This document shows positions 1-4,787 of a stretch of DNA of 8,842 bases, piece by piece. The notes beneath the pieces are model-generated. The model had not been told where the DNA came from and searched no databases. It worked only from the letters and a program-made list of their open reading frames with translations. The translations under genes and the position numbers were made by a program. Source of the stretch: an uncultured Opitutia bacterium (GTDB lineage: Bacteria > Verrucomicrobiota > Verrucomicrobiia > Opitutales > UBA953); assembly GCA_903829855.1 (NCBI GenBank), contig CAIKRN010000145.1:1-8842 (forward strand), in the 5' to 3' direction. Numbering within the stretch: the first letter of the stretch is position 1; each line of letters opens with the position of its first letter.

Positions 1-1
1 C

Positions 2-1387
2 GCCACCAACGTCTCTCCCGGCCTGCACGTCCGTCTCGAATCGCCCGGCGTCAAGGCCTGCCGCGAAGGCGTGACGGAGATGCTTCTCCTCAACCACCCG
101 CTCGACTGCCCGATCTGCGACCAGGCCGGCGAGTGCAAGCTGCAGGAGTTCTCCGCCGAATACGGCCGCGGCTACTCGCGCTACCTCGACGAGAAGAACG
201 CCAAGCCGAAGAAGACCCGCCTCGGGCCGCGCGTCACGCTCGACGACGAACGCTGCATCCTCTGCTCGCGCTGCGTGCGCTTCTCCAGCGAGATCGCCAA
301 GGACCCCGTCCTAGGCTTCGTCAACCGCGGCTCGTTCAACACGCTGACCTGCTTCCCGGGCCGCGAACTGGACAATAACTACTCGCTCAACACGGTCGAC
401 ATCTGCCCCGTCGGCGCGCTCACGAGCACGGACTTCCGCTTCAAGATGCGCGTCTGGTTCCTGAAGCAGACCCCGAGCATCGACACCGAATCCTCCGCCG
501 GCGCGAACACGACCGTCTGGTCCCGCGAAGGCAAGATCTACCGCATCACGCCGCGCCAGAACGACGCCGTGAACGACACGTGGATGGCCGACTCCGGCCG
601 CGAACTTTTCAAGTCGGTCGACGCCCCGAATCGCGTGACGAACGCGACGGTGAAGAACGAGAAGTCCACGCTCGAAGCCGCCTTCGCCGCAGCTTCCGAA
701 GCCCTCTCCGCCGGCCCGCTCGCGATCGTGGGCTCGTCCCACATGTCCGTCGAAGAGCAGCGCCTGCTCGCACGTCTCGCCCAGGCGAAGAACGCCACGG
801 TCTACATCCCAGCCCACGTGGGCAAGGGCGACGGCCTCCTGGTCTCCGAAGACCGCACCCCGAATTTCCGCGGCGCCCTCGTCACCGGTCTCACCGACCG
901 CGCGCCCGTCGCCGACCTGAAGGCCCTCGCGGCCGACATCGACGCCGGCAAGGTGAAGTCCGTCCTCATCGTACGCGAAGACGCCGCGATGCTCGGCCTG
1001 CCCGCCTCGACGCTCGCCAAGGTCCGCAGCGTCGTCCTCGCCACGCATCATAACGTCACCACCGCGGCCGCCGAAGTCGTGCTGCCCGCGCTGACGGTGT
1101 TCGAACGCAGCGGTTCGTTCATCAACTGCCAGTTCCGCCTGCAGTCGTTCGCCCAGGCCGTGCCCGGCCCGACCGACGTGCTGCCTGATGCGCTCGTGCT
1201 CGCCCGCCTCGCCGGCGCCGACGCCGCCGCGGTCTGGTCCGAACTCTCCGCCAACGTCGCGACGCTCACCGGACTCGACGGCCGCCTGCTCCCCGCTGAC
1301 GGCGTACAGCTTGACGGTTCTGCGTTCGCTGCCCACAAATTCCCCGAAGGCAAGCTGCTGAAGTTCGCCCCGGTCGCCATCGCCTAA
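2..1387 (+). CDS. nuoG: NADH-quinone oxidoreductase subunit G, 5' end missing
   Basis: This is the Fe-S subunit of the complex I peripheral arm, which carries electrons from NADH towards quinone. The frame is open from nt 2, so the GTG at 71 is internal and about 70 N-terminal residues, including the 2Fe-2S ferredoxin domain, lie outside the window. Visible are the His/Cys ligand set of the N5 cluster (His at 95-97, Cys at 107, 116 and 134; HPLDCPICDQAGEC) and the N4 set (CILCSRC at 254-274, then the Cys of ICPVGAL at 404). A molybdopterin-oxidoreductase-like domain follows from about 440. It reads SIDTESSAGANTTVW where N7-bearing NuoG proteins have a cysteine motif, so N7 is absent, as in mitochondrial homologues. 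The inferred full length is about 530 residues, well short of the roughly 900 of E. coli NuoG. nuoH follows after 12 nt in the same frame. Confidence 0.96.
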   Translation, partial: ATNVSPGLHVRLESPGVKACREGVTEMLLLNHPLDCPICDQAGECKLQEFSAEYGRGYSRYLDEKNAKPKKTRLGPRVTLDDERCILCSRCVRFSSEIAKDPVLGFVNRGSFNTLTCFPGRELDNNYSLNTVDICPVGALTSTDFRFKMRVWFLKQTPSIDTESSAGANTTVWSREGKIYRITPRQNDAVNDTWMADSGRELFKSVDAPNRVTNATVKNEKSTLEAAFAAASEALSAGPLAIVGSSHMSVEEQRLLARLAQAKNATVYIPAHVGKGDGLLVSEDRTPNFRGALVTGLTDRAPVADLKALAADIDAGKVKSVLIVREDAAMLGLPASTLAKVRSVVLATHHNVTTAAAEVVLPALTVFERSGSFINCQFRLQSFAQAVPGPTDVLPDALVLARLAGADAAAVWSELSANVATLTGLDGRLLPADGVQLDGSAFAAHKFPEGKLLKFAPVAIA

Positions 1388-1399
1388 GCCCGGACGACC

Positions 1400-2509
1400 A
1401 TGGAAAAACTTCTCACCGACTTCGTCCTCTCGCCGGCCTGGTATTTCACCGCGGCCCGCGGCGTGACGCTGATCCTGATCGTGATGACGATCGCCGGCTA
1501 CAGCGTGCTCCTTGAGCGCAAGGCTTCCGCTTGGATCCAAGGCCGCATCGGCCCGAACCGCACCATGCATCCGCTCATCGGATGGATCCCGTTCCTGGGC
1601 ACGTTTCTCATGAAGGGCGGCTTCATCCAGCCCGCGGCTGACGGCGGCAAGTTCCTCTTCAAGGAAGACGCGCTCCCCGGCCACGTGCGTAAGTTCTACT
1701 ACGTCCTCGCCCCGATCATCGCGCTCGCGCCGGCCCTCGCCGTGCTCGTCATGCTGCCGTTCGGTGAATTCATCCACGAAGGCAAACAGTACGCCATCTC
1801 GCTCACGCAAGGCGCCGACGTCGGCGTGTTGTTCATGTTCGCGATCAGCTCCCTCGGCGTCTACGGCATCGCCCTCGCCGGCTGGTCCGCCAACTCGAAG
1901 TTTCCTTTCCTTGGTGCCGTCCGCGGCGCCGCGCAGCTGATCTCGTACGAACTCGCGATGGGCCTTTCGGTGCTCACCGTCTTCCTCGCGACCTCCGCCC
2001 CGAGTGAAGACCACGGACTCAGCCTCGTCGCGATGGTCAATGCCCAGAGCGGTGCTTGGAACATCCTCTACCATCCCGTCGCCGCGCTGGTCTTCCTGAT
2101 CTGCGTGTTCGCCGAGACGAACCGCCACCCGTTCGACATGCCGGAATCCGAGACCGACCTCGTCGGCGGCTTCCACACCGAATACGGCGCCTTCAAGTTC
2201 GGTATCTTCTTCGTCGCCGAATACAGCCACATGGTCATCGGCTCGTCGCTTTTCATCCTGATGTTCCTCGGCGGCTGGCACGTGTTGCCGTGGATGCCGA
2301 CCGTCGGTTCGGGCTGGGTCGCCGCGCTCCTCGGTGTCGCCACGTTCTTCCTCAAGCTGTGCTTCTTCCTGTTCTTCTTCGTCTGGGTGCGCTGGACCAT
2401 CCCGCGCTTCCGGTATGACCAGGTGATGCGCATCGGCTGGCGCGTGCTCCTGCCCGTCGCCGTCCTCAACCTTCTCGCGTACTTCGCATGGTACGCGATC
2501 CGCGGATAA
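1400..2509 (+). CDS. nuoH: NADH-quinone oxidoreductase subunit H
   Basis: This is the membrane subunit at the junction of the complex I arms, where it forms the quinone chamber and the start of the proton path. The 369-residue protein is hydrophobic, with about eight membrane segments (for example residues 18-37, 100-120, 140-162, 180-198, 225-238, 266-292, 306-330 and 347-366). Family signatures are GRIGPNR (48-54), the acidic quinone-loop motif AETNRHPFDMPESETDLVGG (238-257), EYGAFKFGIFF (261-271), and the C-terminal PRFRYDQVMRIGWRVLLP (335-352). Between GPNR (51-54) and QPAADG (77-82) there are 22 residues where E. coli NuoH has about 7, an insertion in the loop after helix 1. The ATG is preceded by CCCGGACGACC, with no Shine-Dalgarno sequence. 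nuoI follows after 9 nt. Confidence 0.97.
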   Translation: MEKLLTDFVLSPAWYFTAARGVTLILIVMTIAGYSVLLERKASAWIQGRIGPNRTMHPLIGWIPFLGTFLMKGGFIQPAADGGKFLFKEDALPGHVRKFYYVLAPIIALAPALAVLVMLPFGEFIHEGKQYAISLTQGADVGVLFMFAISSLGVYGIALAGWSANSKFPFLGAVRGAAQLISYELAMGLSVLTVFLATSAPSEDHGLSLVAMVNAQSGAWNILYHPVAALVFLICVFAETNRHPFDMPESETDLVGGFHTEYGAFKFGIFFVAEYSHMVIGSSLFILMFLGGWHVLPWMPTVGSGWVAALLGVATFFLKLCFFLFFFVWVRWTIPRFRYDQVMRIGWRVLLPVAVLNLLAYFAWYAIRG

Positions 2510-2518
2510 CCCAAAACC

Positions 2519-3064
<546 letters not shown>

Positions 3065-3103
3065 GCGTAAGCCTAGAGATAGGGCTGGGGATGGGCAATG
3101 AAG

Positions 3104-3128
3104 GTAGGGACAGCACCACGTGCTGTCC
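3104..3128 (+). repeat. REP element 1 (single)
   Basis: GTAG head (3104-3107), 5' arm GGACAGCAC, loop CAC, and a fully complementary 3' arm, 25 nt in total. Compared with element 3 (arm GGGCAGCAC), the third base pair is A-T instead of G-C, which is a compensatory difference. Confidence 0.75.
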
Positions 3129-3138
3129 TTTTTTGTTT
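3108..3138 (+). terminator. Intrinsic terminator of the nuo operon, built on a REP element
   Basis: A perfect 9-bp stem, GGACAGCAC (3108-3116) with GTGCTGTCC (3120-3128), has a 3-nt loop and runs directly into TTTTTTGTTT (3129-3138). It begins 44 nt after the nuoI stop. The hairpin preceded by GTAG (3104-3107) has the same structure as the other REP elements in the window, so the repeat appears to provide the terminator stem. Confidence 0.88.
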
Positions 3139-3169
3139 GGTAGGATTGGGACCGCGTCACGACATACCG

Positions 3170-3187
3170 GGCCGCCGAATGGCGGCC
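3170..3187. repeat. GC-rich hairpin
   Basis: A 7-bp perfect stem, GGCCGCC (3170-3176) with GGCGGCC (3181-3187), has a GAAT loop. It lacks the GTAG head and has no T-tract, so it is neither a REP of this family nor a convincing terminator. Confidence 0.5.
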
Positions 3188-3191
3188 GAGG

Positions 3192-3243
3192 GTAGGGGCA
3201 CGACTACGACGTGCCCGCGGGCGTGGCGTAGCCCCGCCCCTAC
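3192..3243. repeat. Compact REP doublet (elements 2a and 2b)
   Basis: Two inverted 25-nt REP units are separated by 2 nt. The left unit (+, 3192-3216) has a GTAG head, arm GGGCACGAC and loop TAC. The right unit (-, 3219-3243) has a GTAG head, arm GGGCGGGGC and loop TAC. Each stem pairs at 8 of 9 positions. The outer ends, GGTAGGGGC (3191-3199) and GCCCCTACC (3236-3244), are perfectly complementary, so the whole unit can fold as one long hairpin or as two short ones. Confidence 0.75.
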
Positions 3244-3279
3244 CATGGCGTTCACCCTACGGCGAACGCGATACAACTA

Positions 3280-3304
3280 GGGCAGCACGCGGTGCTGCCC
3301 CTAC
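3280..3304 (-). repeat. REP element 3 (single, minus orientation)
   Basis: Read on the minus strand it has a GTAG head (3304-3301), arm GGGCAGCAC, loop CGC and a perfect complementary arm. It lies downstream of the alkene reductase stop. On that strand the stem is followed by TAGTTGTAT, a weak T-rich stretch, so a role as a modest terminator for the reductase is possible but unproven. Confidence 0.72.
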
Positions 3305-3317
3305 CAATATTACCTAT

Positions 3318-3338
3318 CCCTGCCCCTACCCCCACCCC
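3318..3338 (-). other. Potential G-quadruplex tract in the 3' UTR of the alkene reductase
   Basis: On the minus strand there are four G-runs of 4, 5, 4 and 3 separated by 1-2 nt (T, TA, CA), which fits the canonical G4 pattern. It would be present in the reductase mRNA just after the stop codon. It includes a GTAGGGGC REP head (CTAC at 3326-3329 on the plus strand) whose distal arm does not pair, so it may derive partly from a decayed REP. Confidence 0.5.
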
Positions 3339-3339
3339 T

Positions 3340-3359
3340 CCGCGGGCTTTAGCCCGCGG
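3340..3359. repeat. Palindrome overlapping the reductase stop codon
   Basis: CCGCGGGCT (3340-3348) is perfectly complementary to AGCCCGCGG (3351-3359) around a 2-nt centre. The TAA stop of the minus-strand reductase (3351-3349) sits at the centre and the last codons lie in one arm. No T-tract follows on either strand. The arms differ from the GTAG-headed REP family, so this is a separate palindromic repeat type. Confidence 0.7.
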
Positions 3360-4428
3360 TCGGATAATCCGTATACCCCTTCGCGCCGGAGGCGTAGAAG
3401 GTGGCTTCGTCGGGCGTATTGAGCGCGAGATTTTCCTGCAGACGGTGCGGGAGATCGGGGTTCGTGAGGAAAGGTACGCCGTAGGCGATGGCATCCGCCC
3501 AACCTTCGGCGATGGCCTGCTCGGCCTGCGCGCGATCAAAGCCGCCGGCGGTGATGAGCACGCCCTTGAAATCCTTGCGGAGCTCCTTCGGCCCGACGCC
3601 GCTCGCCGCGCCGTGCGCGATGTCCTGGGCGGTGACGCGCGTGACGTGGGCGTAAGCGATTTCGAGCTTCGATAGTTCGCGGAGAAGGTAACCGAAGGTC
3701 TCCAGCGGATTGGCGTCGGACATGTCATTGAAGACTCCGCCAGGCGAAAGGCGGATGCCCACGCGATCGGAGCCCCAGACCGAGATGCAAGCGTTGACGA
3801 CTTCCAGGGTCAGGCGGGCGCGGGCGGCGAGGGAATTGCCGTAACCGTCGGTGCGAGTGTTGCTGCCGCTGCGGAGGAACTGGTCGAGGAGGTAACCGTT
3901 GGCGTTATGGATCTCGACGCCGTCGAAGCCGGCTTCCTTGGCGAGGCGGGCACCCTTGACGTATTCGGCGACGACACCCGGAATCTCCTCGATCGCGAGG
4001 GCGCGCGGCGTCACGTAGTCGGCCATCTCCTTGCCAGTCCAGAGCTGACCGGCGGGCTTGATGGCGGAAGGGGCCACGGGGAGTTCGCCGTTGGGCTGGA
4101 AGGCCGGGTGTGAGATACGGCCGACGTGCCAGAGCTGAAGGAAGATGCGGCCACCCTTGGCATGGACGGCGGAGGTCACCTTCTTCCAGCCGGCGACCTG
4201 CTCGTCGGTGTAGATGCCCGGGGTATTCGGGTAGCCGTGGCCGCGAGGCGAAACCGTGGTAGCCTCGGCGATGATCAGGCCGGCGCTCGCGCGCTGGGCG
4301 TAATATTCGGCCATCAGGTCCGTCGGTACGTTGGCACCTTCGGCGCGGCAACGGGTCAGCGGAGCCATTAGGACGCGATTGGGCAGCGTGAGCGCACCGA
4401 CTTTGAGAGGGGAGAAGAGGGAGGACAT
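3349..4428 (-). CDS. Alkene reductase, Old Yellow Enzyme family
   Basis: This is an FMN-dependent ene-reductase of the NemA/OYE type. The family uses NAD(P)H to reduce activated C=C bonds and some nitro compounds or N-ethylmaleimide; it is soluble, and the physiological substrate is unknown. The 359-residue single TIM barrel starts with LFSPLKVGALTLPNRVLMAP, the family N-terminus, which supports the ATG at 4428. Active-site features are Thr25 (APLTR), the LQLWHVGRISHP segment (98-108), the substrate-anion pair His174/Asn177 with proton donor Tyr179 in EIHNANGYLLDQF, and Arg226 in GIRLSP. Val318 in AYGVPFLTNPDL occupies the position where many members have an FMN-phosphate arginine (GR). The C-terminal GYTDYP is typical, but the final TAG and stop come from a palindromic repeat. 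No Shine-Dalgarno sequence is seen. The gene is convergent with nuoI, divergent from the pyrophosphatase gene, and stands alone. Family assignment is firm; the exact name is not. Confidence 0.93.
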   Translation of the reverse strand: MSSLFSPLKVGALTLPNRVLMAPLTRCRAEGANVPTDLMAEYYAQRASAGLIIAEATTVSPRGHGYPNTPGIYTDEQVAGWKKVTSAVHAKGGRIFLQLWHVGRISHPAFQPNGELPVAPSAIKPAGQLWTGKEMADYVTPRALAIEEIPGVVAEYVKGARLAKEAGFDGVEIHNANGYLLDQFLRSGSNTRTDGYGNSLAARARLTLEVVNACISVWGSDRVGIRLSPGGVFNDMSDANPLETFGYLLRELSKLEIAYAHVTRVTAQDIAHGAASGVGPKELRKDFKGVLITAGGFDRAQAEQAIAEGWADAIAYGVPFLTNPDLPHRLQENLALNTPDEATFYASGAKGYTDYPTAG

Positions 4429-4441
4429 TTGAGTGAAGAGA

Positions 4442-4467
4442 GGGGTAGGGTTAGGGGTAGGGGCGGG
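4442..4467 (+). other. Potential G-quadruplex tract upstream of the alkene reductase
   Basis: Five G-runs of 4, 3, 4, 4 and 3 are separated by TA, TTA, TA and C, a canonical short-loop G4 pattern on the plus strand. That is the template strand for the reductase, starting 14 nt upstream of its start codon. The run contains one GGTAGGGGC head (4456-4464) with no pairing arm, which suggests a truncated REP. Confidence 0.5.
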
Positions 4468-4515
4468 AAAGGCAAGAGGGCGAAGGTGGAAGCGGCTGGC
4501 GGTTAGCGGTTATGG

Positions 4516-4624
4516 GTAGGGGCGCCACTGCGTGGCGTCCGTTCGCAGTATGACTCACGGCTCGGGCTTGCCTGGCTATCCACCGCAACTCCGGTCGACG
4601 GACGCGACGCAGTCGCGCCCCTAC
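4516..4624. repeat. REP doublet / REPIN-like element (elements 4a and 4b)
   Basis: Two inverted REP units flank a 59-nt interior. Unit 4a (+, 4516-4540) has a GTAG head, arm GGGCGCCAC, loop TGC and 3' arm GTGGCGTCC. Unit 4b (-, 4600-4624) has a GTAG head, arm GGGCGCGAC, loop TGC and 3' arm GTCGCGTCC. The 28-nt ends (4515-4542 and 4598-4625) are inverted copies identical at 26 positions. The two differences are the two partners of one base pair, so pairing is preserved. Both units also share the same G-T wobble. The architecture equals the REPINs described for RAYT-associated repeats. Confidence 0.8.
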
Positions 4625-4701
4625 CTCATATCCCCAGCCAACCATCCGGCCTCCGGCTCCCCCTTGAGCGCCCAACCGCTACCCGCTCACCGCCATCACC
4701 T

Positions 4702-4729
4702 ATGTCATCCCCGGCTTCGCCCCATTAAT
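4702..4729 (+). promoter_or_regulatory. Weak candidate sigma-70-like promoter for the pyrophosphatase-rnr unit
   Basis: ATGTCA (4702-4707, 4 of 6 to TTGACA) and ATTAAT (4724-4729, 4 of 6 to TATAAT) are 16 nt apart. Transcription would begin near 4736, giving a leader of about 50 nt. It is the best candidate in this GC-rich spacer but could be chance. Confidence 0.25.
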
Positions 4730-4742
4730 CTTCCCTCCCCCC

Positions 4743-4768
4743 TGCCCCGCCCCTAAAAGTGCGGGGCA
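4743..4768 (+). promoter_or_regulatory. Leader hairpin before the pyrophosphatase start
   Basis: A perfect 8-bp stem, TGCCCCGC (4743-4750) with GCGGGGCA (4761-4768), has a 10-nt loop (CCCTAAAAGT) and ends 19 nt before the ATG. There is no T-tract after it, so it is not a standard terminator. A role in translation or mRNA stability is possible, as is a repeat remnant, since GCCCCTA lies inside it. Confidence 0.4.
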
Positions 4769-4787
4769 CCTTTCCGCGCGACCAAAC

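Larger units (their letters stand above)
4429..4787. other. Divergent spacer between alkene reductase and pyrophosphatase genes
   Basis: The 359 nt hold, from left to right: a G-rich tract (4442-4467), three 7-nt direct repeats (GCGGCTG, GCGGTTA, GCGGTTA; 4492-4512), an inverted REP doublet (4516-4624), an outer imperfect inverted repeat (4497-4512 with 4680-4695, 14 of 16 matching), a pyrimidine-rich stretch and a leader hairpin (4743-4768). I see no open reading frame with coding character and no convincing promoter for the minus-strand gene. Confidence 0.6.

Noticed and set aside
3065..3348. Possible CRISPR array from the repeated GTAGGGGC motifs
   Set aside because: The motifs are in both orientations, with irregular spacing and internal palindromes, and there are no equal-length spacers. 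They are REP elements.
3252..3728. A 158-codon minus-strand frame overlapping the end of the alkene reductase
   Set aside because: It is an Arg/Ser/Pro-rich shadow in another frame of the reductase, extended through the repeat region.
4509..4514. CATAAC on the minus strand as a -10 box for the reductase
   Set aside because: It is only a partial match, lies in repeat DNA, and has no plausible -35 box at the right distance.
4532..4756. Small open frames in the divergent spacer
   Set aside because: They consist of repeat and pyrimidine-rich DNA, with Pro/Ser-rich products and no initiation signal.
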